Both the position numbers and the translations under genes were made by a program. Under the pieces are notes generated by a model that was not told the DNA's origin, made no database searches, and saw only the letters and a program-made list of their open reading frames with translations. 64,000 nt of DNA from Paraspadella gotoi (Eukaryota > Chaetognatha): the NCBI GenBank assembly GCA_051294375.1, contig CM119265.1:6767489-6831488 (forward strand). The letters run 5' to 3'. This document shows positions 12,001 through 20,283 of this stretch, one piece after another (within the stretch, counting starts at the first letter, position 1; every line of letters starts with the position of its first letter).

Positions 12001-14713
12001 AGCGAGTCCGTCCTAGGGTAACCGCGCCAGTGACTGGAGGCGTCACTGAGGGTCGGAAGCCCCCAAAGCCAACAGTGAGATGCCCCATCCCAATGGGCAT
12101 CACAGGCAACCCGGCTGTTGCCATACTATCTTGCCCCTGACTTTGGACAGGCTTTAGTGGTTTAAGGCTTCCATCACTCTTACAAGAAAATGACATTTTA
12201 TATTTACAGATTTCTCGTCCCATCGCGTTTGATGCAATCATGCGTGTTCGCACAAGCTCTGGTATTCGGGCAACCGATTTCTGGGGCAGCTTCTTCATGT
12301 CCAATACGACGGACGTTGAATTCGGAGCCATCGATTGCGACAAGGCGGTCAGTTGTTTGAGTACTCCCTCATCAATTTTGAATGATATGTACGAAAGAAA
12401 TCACTTTTGGTTTATTGTAAATAGTTAAACTCAAATTTTGTTTTTTAAGAACGGATTCCTATAGAGCTTGAAAAGTTAAATGAAAGTTAGTATTACAATT
12501 TTTTATAATTTTAACAATAAATTGGTTAAAAATAGAAAAACCTTAAAAAATCATCATCATCATTGTCATTGACTGAATTTTATAGTTGTTTAAAATTTTT
12601 ATCAATAAAACAAAAAAATTTGTATTAATAACCTTTATCTAACTTTTAAAGCTTTTAAAAATTGAAAAATTAAAAAAAAATTTTTAACTTTATTTAATTT
12701 GAGAGAACTTCTAGTTTTCAACCTGTTCCGGCCTAATGGATTACGGTGTTACGTTAACCCTGGTTTATATTTGTTTATAAGACTATGGGTTTCTTATAGG
12801 TCAGCGTTGAAATTAAATACGACGACAAACTTCCTGAGGAAGGTGGCGCATACATCCAGGCGGCTCTTTTGTACACAAGCATCGGTGGGTTAAATCACTA
12901 TTTTAAAATAATGTTCGGTTTTTACTTTCCTTACTCGTATTTTTCAGAGAAAATTGTAAGCGATGTTGTACAAAATATTTACAGAGTTGTATTTGTAATG
13001 TGCTAAATCACTCAAAGACAAAAATATTGAAATAAGAAACGTAACCCGAGATGAAAGTGGGGTTATAACAAGGTTAAAAATAATAGTTCAAACCGAGAGA
13101 TAATTAGGTCACGTATCAATTTGGTGTTGTATAAGTCATGTCATGTATCAATCTGACCAGGGTCAACTGAAACGTCGTCGTAGTTATGATTGAGTTGGTA
13201 TTGTTGTCCCTATATCTTCCCAGCTTATATAAATTAAAATATCGGTACCCCTTGGAAGTTGTTTTTGGTCAGTCTGGTTCGAAAGAGCAAAATGATTTTT
13301 ATTTATCACAAGTTTCACCTGGCGAAAATAGAATTATAATATCCGAAATCTCTCTGAATTACTTTACTTTAGCTTTTTGAAATCTTCTACAGGAGGTCAG
13401 CGTCGGCTCAGAATACACAATCTGGCCCTCGAAACCTGCACTCAATTGGCCGACATCTACAGAAGCTGTGACACTGATACTTTGATTAATTGCTTTGCCA
13501 AGATGGCATTGTCTAGCGTCTTACAAAAACCTTTATCCAAGATAAGAGAAGAAGTTTCCGCTCAAGTTGCTCAAGTAATACCCTACGACATTTTCGTTAT
13601 TTTCAGTTCTTTTAAAATAATAAAAAGTTTTCTCTCAGATTTTGACCTGTTATAGAAAAAACTGCGCCCAACCATCATCACTTGGTCAGTTAATTCTTCC
13701 CGAATGCATGAAATTGCTTCCTGTTTATATAAATTGCCTCTTGAAAAGCGATGCTCTGGCTGGTAAGTAAAATCCTACACCCCACAATCCGTTAAATTTT
13801 TCAAACGTCCTCAAAATTTGCTTATTAATTTCGTAGGCGGTCAGGAGATTTCTGTGGATGACCGAAGTTGGTCAATGTTGACTTTACTGAGCATGACTGT
13901 CGACTCTTCTGTGCCTTTCTTTTATCCGACCGTTCTTCCCGTTCATGATTTGACAAATTTCGATGACGGGGAACCTATCGCTCTCAGGTTTCCACATTTT
14001 TTTTAAGTTCATACAACTTAAACGTTTTATATTCTTTCCGCTTAAGAAAAAAAAATCGAAGCTTTGAAACCATTTCTAGACTTTTTTTTCTATAACAGAG
14101 CATCGATTGATCGACTTGCCGATAACGGCGCTTATATTCTCGAAAACGGAATTTCAATTTTTTTGTATATTGGACTTCAAGTCGATCATAGCTGGATTAA
14201 GGACGTTTTTGGAGTCGATTCGTTGCAACAGGTTTTTGTCTTCCTCTTTTGTTTAATTTTTATATCTATCATTTAATCAATTGTATGACAGGTGGATGCG
14301 GAACGAAGTCAATTGCTGCTTCGGGAGAATGACAATTCAGAAAAACTTAACGGCTTAATACAAAGGATAAGAGAAAAAAGAGGTGAGGATTAGTTAAAAT
14401 TTATTCGTTTGGTAAAAAATAAAATTAAAATTAACTTGTCATTGAGTGATTGTTGAAAGAGATGCTTACTGACCGTCGTCGCGTCGGACGGTTATTTCAC
14501 AATGCGCATGTCTTCGTGGGGTCAATGATTTTATTAATTTTTAAATTCACAGGTCGTTTTATGCGATTGACCATCGTGCGACAGAGGGATCCTAAGCTCG
14601 AAGCTTGGTTTAGGCATTTCTTGGTGGAAGATAAAGGAACATACAATCAAGCACCTTCCTATGTCGACTACCTTTGCCAGATACACAGAGAAATTCGCCA
14701 GTTGTTAAGCTGA
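2..14713 (+). CDS. SEC24: Sec24, COPII coat cargo-binding subunit (Sec24C/D class), 5' partial
   Basis: Sec24 pairs with Sec23 in the inner COPII coat and selects cargo at ER exit sites. Twenty exons can be joined in phase: 2-53, 388-929, 996-1071, 1131-1239, 1306-1433, 3961-4142, 4212-4319, 6130-6276, 6350-6475, 6561-6624, 10476-10669, 10856-11011, 12210-12347, 12800-12884, 13393-13574, 13639-13762, 13837-13987, 14099-14231, 14292-14382, 14553-14713. They give 982 residues up to TGA. The visible N-terminus is Met/Pro/Ser-rich and disordered, as in the family. Exon 3 holds [16 protein letters not shown]. Exon 6 holds the zinc finger ([10 protein letters not shown] ... FVCNFC). Exons 7-11 are the trunk ([39 protein letters not shown]). 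Exons 11-13 continue through the beta and helical domains ([29 protein letters not shown]), and the C-terminus is gelsolin-like. The match to Sec24C/D is clear. The true start lies upstream of the window. Introns of 1.2-3.9 kb are filled with repeats. Confidence 0.96.
1655..1925. repeat. AT-rich minisatellite
   Basis: Tandem array in Sec24 intron 5 built from a unit close to TTAATTAATAATTAAA, about 17 copies with unit lengths varying by a few bases. It contains only A and T apart from the edges. Confidence 0.95.
2204..2251 (-). ncRNA. Hammerhead ribozyme, type I, minimal helix III (copy A)
   Basis: Read on the minus strand from 2251: stem I AAAAACG (2251-2245), core CTGATGA (2244-2238), one extra A, stem II GACTCG-AATG-CGAGTC (2236-2221, six perfect pairs), GAAA, mini helix III (ACAGGT, two pairs), cleavage triplet GTC ending at 2211, stem I partner CGTTTTT (2210-2204, seven perfect pairs). 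All catalytic core bases are present. The only departure from the textbook motif is the single A between the core and stem II, which is also present in the other copies. Confidence 0.78.
2571..2618 (+). ncRNA. Hammerhead ribozyme, type I, minimal helix III (copy B)
   Basis: Plus strand: stem I AAAAACG (2571-2577), core CTGATGA (2578-2584), extra A, stem II GACTCG-AATG-TGATTC (2586-2601; one mismatch and one G-T pair), GAA, palindromic helix III ACATGT (2605-2610), C2611 as cleavage base, then TGTTTTT (2612-2618) closing stem I with one G-U pair. It lies in the sense orientation within Sec24 intron 5. It is slightly decayed compared with copy A but the catalytic core is intact. Confidence 0.7.
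3110..3420. repeat. Dispersed repeat R5, copy 1
   Basis: Contains TTTGTCGGTCCGCC, then GATGTCCGTC, then TGATTTGATGGATGG, TGTGTGTGGGTAG and CGATGGAATCGTCC. The same block recurs at 24590-25040 and in reverse at 16890-17310. No open frame; family unknown. Confidence 0.7.
4675..4745 (+). repeat. Degenerate TTAGGG tract inside a dispersed repeat
   Basis: About ten variants of TTAGGG/TTAGGGG follow the motif GCCGACCGGG in Sec24 intron 7. The reverse-strand counterpart is at 48073-48170, also next to an ACCGG motif. Degenerate and internal, so not a chromosome end. Confidence 0.7.
5818..5955 (+). repeat. Dispersed repe​at R1, copy 1
   Basis: Begins GGGACCTGCTATGT, contains AAGTCAGGGGCAAGATAGC and ends TTGGTTGTACCAATTTCATAA. 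Near-identical to 29597-29730, split in reverse at 11823-12187, and partial at 43525-43590. Confidence 0.8.
6955..7035 (-). mobile_element. Decayed hammerhead-element arm (copy C)
   Basis: Minus strand shows ATGATGA, then a GGCT..AGCC stem and CCGAAACATGTCCG. This matches the arm of the element at 2173-2648, but core base C3 is changed, so it should be inactive. Only one arm is recognised here. Confidence 0.6.
7196..10430. repeat. 3.2-kb segment bounded by ~45-bp inverted repeats
   Basis: Bases 7196-7240 (CCGCGGAAAATGATC ... TCATTCTGTTCGTAT) recur inverted at 10380-10430 with a few changes. Most of Sec24 intron 10 lies between them, including the smaller TIR element 9182-10090. The stretch 7680-8850 is less AT-rich but has no convincing long frame. 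Its bounds fit a decayed DNA transposon, but no transposase was recognised. Confidence 0.5.
9182..10090. mobile_element. 909-bp TIR element with TA target duplication
   Basis: The ends are CCATGATGGAAAAAAAA... and its inverse, matching over about 28 bp (continuing ATTATYGCGGTT). TA dinucleotides flank both ends (9180-9181 and 10091-10092), as in Tc1/mariner-type insertions. The interior is AT-rich with no transposase frame, so it is non-autonomous. Confidence 0.8.
11080..11745. mobile_element. Hammerhead inverted-repeat element, copy in Sec24 intron 12
   Basis: The left arm (11098-11142, minus) keeps GCGCTGATGAAGACTTA but has lost GAAAC. The right arm (11660-11745, plus) keeps most of the ribozyme. 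The interior shares the purine-rich sequence of 2290-2450 (for example TTCCAACAAAG and GAAATGAAATTTGGTC), plus a GC-richer block at 11465-11600 not present in the first element. Confidence 0.7.
11664..11710 (+). ncRNA. Hammerhead ribozyme remnant (copy E)
   Basis: CTGAGGA core (variable position 7 is G), extra A, stem II GATTTA/TAAGTC with loop CAGA, GAAACATGTC. Stem I pairing is poor (GCG against CGT), so activity is doubtful. Confidence 0.45.
11823..12187 (-). repeat. Dispersed repeat R1, reverse, interrupted by a solo terminal repeat
   Basis: R1 reads in reverse from TTTCTTGTAAGAGTG (12187 side) to TTGGTACAACC (11823 side). It is cut at AAGCTAT by the insertion at 11873-12125 and resumes at CTATCTTGCCCC. 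The break is exact, which gives the relative age: R1 is older than the insert. Confidence 0.85.
11873..12125 (+). mobile_element. Solo LTR-like repeat of TRIM family 1
   Basis: 253 bp, begins TGTGGAGGTATATTCACA and ends GTTGCCATA. Flanked by CTAT on both sides (11869-11872 and 12126-12129), where it splits an R1 copy. The same sequence forms the two terminal repeats of the element at 30230-30968. Confidence 0.85.
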
Positions 14714-15256
14714 TTCCCTGAATATTGGAGTATTACGAAAACAATTTTATTCCGACTTATACATATACATCGGGCCGGGCAGACCAGTTTTCTTGATTAA
14801 CGCTGCGTTTCAAGTATCCGCTTTTCAATGTTTTATACTAACTATATTGTAGAATAGATTGTCTGCCGTCCTTAAAGAAAGTAAAAACTGATGAATATCA
14901 TTTAAAAGAAACTGTTAAAAAGTTAATTTTCGACCGATTTAGTTCCACAATTAAAACTATTCGTGTATATTGTTAAAAACTTTTTAATGTTTAGCATTTC
15001 TGAAGCTGATAATGATTAAAATTAATTTCAAATAAATAAGTTAATACTACTAAAAATAATAGTTATTGGTGTCATTGAATTAAGCTTAACAAATATTTCA
15101 ACTTATGACATCAGTCGAGTCTAGTCATTACCGTTACATCATCAGCTGATTCTGTAACTATTATTTCTATTTTTCCAGCGCCTATTGACTTGAAACTTTC
15201 ACTCGCAAAAGTAAAAAATTTTTAGATTTGCATTTACATTTATAATCATTAATAAA
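14714..15256. other. Sec24-PITP intergenic spacer
   Basis: The spacer is 543 bp. It should hold the Sec24 3' UTR and the PITP promoter and 5' UTR. An AATAAA hexamer lies at 15031-15036 and is a candidate Sec24 polyadenylation signal. No other gene is seen. Confidence 0.6.
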
Positions 15257-18200
15257 ATGAAGATCAAAGAGTTCCGCATTCTCTTGCCGTTTACAGTTGA
15301 AGAATACCAAGTTGCCCAACTGTATTCCGTAGCCGAAGCTTCGAAAGTATGTTTCTTTTTATGATTTAATACGTATTTAAAATTTCTCATTTATATCAGG
15401 ATTTCTCTTTTAAACTTTAGAAAGAGACCGGAGGAGGAGAGGGTGTTGAAGTGAGGCACAATCATTCGTTCTCAGATTATCCCCTCCTGGAAGACGCTTT
15501 CGACTCTGGTCAATATACATACAAAGTCTTTCGTTTGGATTCAAGAGTACCTAGATACGTTGAGTATCTGGCTCCGAAAGATAGTCTCACCATTTATGAA
15601 GAAGCCTGGAATGCTTATCCTTATTGCAGGTTTGCTTTTATATGTACAGTGTACACATATGAATTTTTTAGTTGCGCCGCGAGTACTCGAACAACTCTAT
15701 TAGTCACTTTTCGGTCGGTTGTCGGTCGGTCTGTCTCGTATTAAAAATGTTCAAACTCGCTTAGCTCGTTCATTTGTTAAAACGGGGGGAAACCTCAAAT
15801 TTCAGTGACTGCTAGGGCCGCCTTCAGGAAATTCTAAAACTATAAAGAATAAAAGACGGAATTCCCATATATTGGCTAAGAAAGATATTTTAGTTAATAC
15901 TTAGCAGACTGGTAAGACATTACTAAATGCTTTTTGTGCGTGTTTCTTATTTGTGTAATCACGTGACCCACGCTAAACTTGTTTCGAAATAAATGCGTCT
16001 TATTTATGTAATGTTTGAAATGATACTTTGCATAGTGATCCACCATAAGACATAAGATATAAAATTCCTAGTCATATGTGATCACAGGGAAATACAAGTG
16101 AAAAGAAAATCACTTCGGCGCAACACTTGGGTGATTCGATCATGTTTATCGGAAAACAAGTTTAAACAAACAACGTCCGATCTGCATACGATAATTAAGT
16201 GGTAATAAGCTAATCCGATTATTGACTTATGTTTTGATCTCTTTAGATCATAAATTAACTGACTTCTTTATAAATCTATAAAAAAATCAATTTCTCTATC
16301 AATCATTGCCAGTAGCTGCGCCAATACCAACTTGCATAATTTGGTCAACTGTAGTCGGGCATTTCACCCCGCCTAAAAGCATGACACCTTCAGGCGTGAC
16401 CCGGTGGCTCATTGAGTAAAGCCATCAGTTCATGACCACTAGGTACTGGGTTCAATCCCAACCCAGTACCTACCCTGCGGGAATTGTGGGGACGGCCGTA
16501 AGCCGCCTTGGGGGCGTGGAAAACCCTCAAGCCTGGTTCCAAGCCCAGGACCCGTTCCATGGCTGCTAGAGGGGGTTAAAGAAGCTGCGGATAGCACTCT
16601 TCAGCCCCACTTAACACTTTATCCACACAACTGGCATAATTTGGTCATTGACCAACTGGTCATTGGTTAACTTGCATAATATGGTCATTGACCAACTTGC
16701 ATAATTTGGTCAAATGGCATAATTTGGTCACTTAACCAAATCACTAAGCAACTGGAATAATTTGGTCAAATGGTCACTTGACCAAATTATGTCAGTTGAC
16801 AAAATTATGTCAGTTGACCGAATTATTCAACTGGCATAATTTGGTCAATCAAAAAGAGAGAGAGAGAGAAAGAAACTTTAAAAAATTCAAATAAATGTGA
16901 CTTTTGGTTTTCTATTTTAAACTTTTTTACTCCTACGATTCCATCAAAAATTAATATCCAGCTTAATCACATACTTTGCTACCCCTACGCAAAATTTCAT
17001 TTCAATTTATCTATCCAATTTTTAATAAATAAAATAAGTAAATGTGATTTTTGTTTTTTCCATTTAAACTCATTTCCACTCGCACGATTCCATCGAAACT
17101 TTAAATCCAGCTCCATCACACACTTTCCTACCCACACACAAAATTTCATTCCAATCCATCCATCCAATCACGAGTAATTGGAGTTTAATGCTAAAGGGCG
17201 ACGGACGGACATTTTTTTTTGCATAATTTATCAGAATTCGATGATCTGATATGACAAGATTTTGGGGTGGGACCGACGGACCGACAAAGTGAAATATTTC
17301 TGGCATATTACATTTTTAATATGGATTATATATGTTGTATTAATTCTTTCTTTTCGTTGCCTTTGAGTTTTAGATGAGAAAAACGAATTTCTTTAATCAA
17401 CAAAAATATTTATTTCTCATGAATTAATCCTTTTTCATATTTAATCACAACTTATGAAGACTTACTACAAAGTCGAAACATGTCCTGAATATTATTATTA
17501 ATAAACCATCGTTGTTGACAACATGAGAAATGAATATTTTTGACTAAGATTTCTTTTTGGTAACAGTTATATTTAAGTTTTTTTTTTTTTTTTTTAGGAC
17601 GGTCTACACTAATAAGTACATGGATGATAATTTTTTTATAAAAATTGAAACCTTACATTCTTCTGATCCCAACCTTCAAAATGCTCATAAACTTAATCAA
17701 AAACAACTTATCCAAAGAGAGGTACGTTAATGAAATGCTATTTGAGATTTACATTAAGGAAAAAAATTTCAATTCACTGTCATTCTTTAACATTGATAGC
17801 ATACTTATCCGAATTATTAATATTCAAAACGTAAGTTAGATAAACCAACTGAAAAGTAAGTTGCTCCACGAGTACTCGCGGCTAGGGCGAGGGCTGGTTT
17901 TATTTTGGTGTTTCTTAGTGTTGAATTATGAGGAAAACGCCCAAATTCAAAAGTGTTATGCCACCGTTCACGGCCGCATTTATGCTGACTCCGTCATGCT
18001 TTTCTTGGGGCCAGTAGTGCCAGTAACCATCGCTGCTAATTGATGTTTCGTTGTTTTATCTTCCCATTTTTGCTATGAATATAATAATATTTAATAGTAA
18101 CACCTAAATACATACTATTGTCAATACTTATCTACGTATGTATCTCTTACATCCAACTTTAATTACTATATTTTTAGGTGGTTAAAATTGATATAGCCAA

Positions 18201-19590
18201 TGACGAAGTCTCTTCTAATGACTATAGACCTGATGAAGATCCATCAAAATATAAGTCGGTAAAAACTGACAGAGGACCCTTAATTGGAAATTGGCAAGAT
18301 GATTGTAATCCCAAAATGTGCGCTTATAAGCTGGTCACGTGTGAATTCAAATGGTAAGTTAAATCTTCAAATTTGTCTGTAATTGTTACAAATCGCAGTC
18401 GCACTTATTACCATTATTACCAGCGTGATCAACATCGTTCTCTAACTGCTAATTCATCTTTTCCTTTTATTTGTAGTACTTCTTCGCGCATCTTTATATA
18501 CTTATATACTTATATATTGCTCTTTTCTTTTTCTTGGTCTCTCCTTTGTATGTTCAGTTCTTTTTTCTTTCGTTTTTTCTTACGTTCTTTCCCCTTTTCT
18601 CCGTTTTATTCTCGCTTTGTTTTTAGTTGCGCCGCGAGTACTCGCGGAGCAACTCTATAAGTCACTTGTCGGTCGGTCGGTATGTTTGTCCGTTGGTGTT
18701 TTATTTACGTTAAAAATGAATATAATTTGTTTATAGTTGGTTGCTCATTTGTTAAGATAGAAAAAACCTCAAATTTAAGGGTAAAGAGACAGCAATTATT
18801 GTTATGTGTCAGCGACAGAACCGTTCAACACAAGCAGTCCCCGAGCCTCGGACCATGCTGCAACACCGTGTGACAGGTGGGCCAAGCGCCCTGTCCTTCC
18901 TAACCGCCAGGCGATTACTGGGTTAGAACACTGGACCCTTGGGCCGGGAAGCAAACGACTTGCCTCCGGCACTAATGGCCGCCGATGAACGGTTGGTGGA
19001 CCCTAGTCCACCATAAGGGTAAGGGACTGCTAGCGCCGCCTGCAGTAAATCCTAAAACTATAAGGAATAAAAGACGGAATTTTGATGCAGTGCGTGTCTT
19101 AAAGACACGTGATAAGGCAGTCACTTCGGTGCAACACATTTGAATTCCCGTTCTTGTTATTTAAAATGAAAGTCAAACCTGATTTTTTGTCTATCCAGAT
19201 TTTTGTTTTCTTGCTATCATTTTTTTCTTTTGTAATTTTTATTCCCTTTTTTTTTTTTTTTTTTTTTTTATTAGGTGGGGTCTTCAAGAAAGTGTAGAGA
19301 ACTTCATTATGGACACAGAAAAACGGATCTTCACAAATTTTCATCGGTAAAAAAGAAAATATAGTAGGAATAAAATACTTGTTGTGGTGGTACCCCAAAA
19401 AACACCTCACTTCCGCTTTCATTCTTTTCTATATTTTAAAATTTATAGGCAAGTATTTTGCTGGATGGATAAATGGTACGGATTATCAATGGAAGATATT
19501 CGAGCCATAGAAGATAAAACTAAAGAGGAACTTGATGATCAAATTAAAAAAGGATCTATCCGAGGAACTAAAGGATGTAGTGAAAAATAA
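15257..19590 (+). CDS. PITPN: Class I phosphatidylinositol transfer protein (PITP alpha/beta type)
   Basis: Soluble lipid-exchange protein that swaps phosphatidylinositol and phosphatidylcholine between membranes and supports Golgi and PI signalling. Six exons join in phase: 15257-15346, 15421-15629, 17598-17721, 18178-18353, 19275-19346, 19449-19590. They code for 270 aa, essentially the 270-271 aa of animal class I PITPs. The start is the ATG giving [11 protein letters not shown], where the family begins. Diagnostic segments include [84 protein letters not shown] and [10 protein letters not shown]. It is a single-domain START-like fold with no FFAT, DDHD or LNS2 extension, so it is not an RdgB-type class II protein. 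Intron 2 (about 2 kb) and intron 4 (about 0.9 kb) are mostly transposon-derived. The gene starts 543 bp after Sec24 stops. Confidence 0.96.
15670..16135 (+). repeat. Dispersed repeat R4, copy 1
   Basis: Starts GTTGCGCCGCGAGTACTCG, followed by a GTCGGT-rich stretch, then GGAATAAAAGACGGAATT, and ends near CGGCGCAACACTTGG. Other copies: 18626-19165, 24329-24545, 25718-26020. A reverse start fragment is at 17860 and an end fragment at 51570-51612. No coding capacity. Confidence 0.75.
16393..16622 (+). mobile_element. tRNA-derived SINE-like unit
   Basis: A box-like TGGCTCATTGAG near 16405 and a B box GGGTTCAATCCC at 16448-16459, about 45 bp apart, fit an internal pol III promoter. The B box sits in an 11-bp stem (GGTACTGGGTT / AACCCAGTACC) longer than a normal T arm. 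The GC-rich tail has no homology to a real tRNA acceptor. Confidence 0.6.
16630..16845. repeat. Cluster of CATAATTTGGTCA motifs in both orientations
   Basis: About ten exact or near copies of a 13-mer, interspersed with TTGACCAA-type inverses, within PITP intron 2. One more copy lies upstream near 16335. Confidence 0.8.
16890..17310 (-). repeat. Dispersed repeat R5, reverse copy
   Basis: Reverse complement of the block at 3110-3420, including GGGACCGACGGACCGAC at 17270-17286. It appears partly duplicated, since the CGATTCCATC segment occurs twice (near 16938 and 17087). Confidence 0.7.
17400..17545 (+). mobile_element. Short hammerhead inverted-repeat element (copy F)
   Basis: Bounded by CAAAAATATTTATTTCTCAT and its inverse ATGAGAAATGAATATTTTTG. 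Inside is CTTATGA, A, a GACTT..AAGTC stem and GAAACATGTC. The core has G5 changed to T, predicted inactive. Confidence 0.6.
18626..19165 (+). repeat. Dispersed repeat R4, copy 2, interrupted
   Basis: Carries the perfect 16-bp palindrome CCGCGAGTACTCGCGG at 18632-18647 and the full end sequence CAACACATTTGAATTC. A solo terminal repeat (18784-19013) is inserted in it. Confidence 0.8.
18784..19013 (-). mobile_element. Solo LTR-like repeat of TRIM family 2
   Basis: Reverse complement of the terminal repeats at 53614-54260. It contains the TCGGACCATGCTGCAACACC segment and ends GGTTGGTGGACC..CCACCA. The insertion is flanked by the direct repeat TAAGGGTA (18776-18783 and 19014-19021) inside R4 copy 2. 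Confidence 0.8.
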
Positions 19591-20283
19591 CATGAATTTA
19601 AAAGGCTTCAGCTATTTTTTATTTTAAACGTACATCAAAATGTGGCTGCGGAATGCAACATACCTTTTTTGTAAGGGTAACTTTAAAATCGCGCAAATTA
19701 ATTTTGAAAATGAAATTCAAAATAAGTGCAACTCTAATAGAATGCCTTGATTTTTTTAAAACTTTTGTTTATGCGGACATAATTTTCCGGTTTTTTCCTT
19801 TTATTTAATGCATATTTATTTATAGTAATATCTTTACTGCTTCAGTCCACTTTTAAGTTATGCGCTCTACAATATCTATTATCTACACGCACAAGAAAAA
19901 CAAATTCAATGAATGCAATATGCATGACTATTTAAAATATGCTAAAATCAAGCCCAAAACATGAGCTCATCTGTGATATTGAAACATGGCTTATGGCGAA
20001 ACGTATTTTGGATTTCGCATAACTGCGCCAAAAAATGCTCGTACAAGAAACAATGGATCAAGCGTTCATTATACCGAAAAATAGATCGTTGCTTCTCCGT
20101 TTGCGAGGTCAAATCTTCACGCATGGGCTAACTGTCTTTACAATATGGGAAACTTGCTTTCCCCTAAATTGTTAGGCATCGGAAAACCGTCTGCGACTGT
20201 TTCTGTCGGTAAATTGATACTTGAAATTTTTTTATTCTGAATTTCGGTATCGTCATAATCATAATCATGTGGTCCCCATAGAA
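19591..20283. other. PITP-ATP10 intergenic spacer
   Basis: This 693-bp AT-rich spacer should hold the PITP 3' end and the ATP10 promoter. There is no open frame of interest and no recognised repeat. Confidence 0.5.

Noticed and set aside
16393-16622. A functional tRNA gene
   Set aside because: Only A and B boxes resemble tRNA. There is no acceptor stem, no proper anticodon arm, and the T-arm stem is too long.
19099-19422. 107-codon minus-strand frame over PITP exon 5 and a poly-T run
   Set aside because: Low-complexity Lys run from the poly-T tract and antisense to a well-supported exon.
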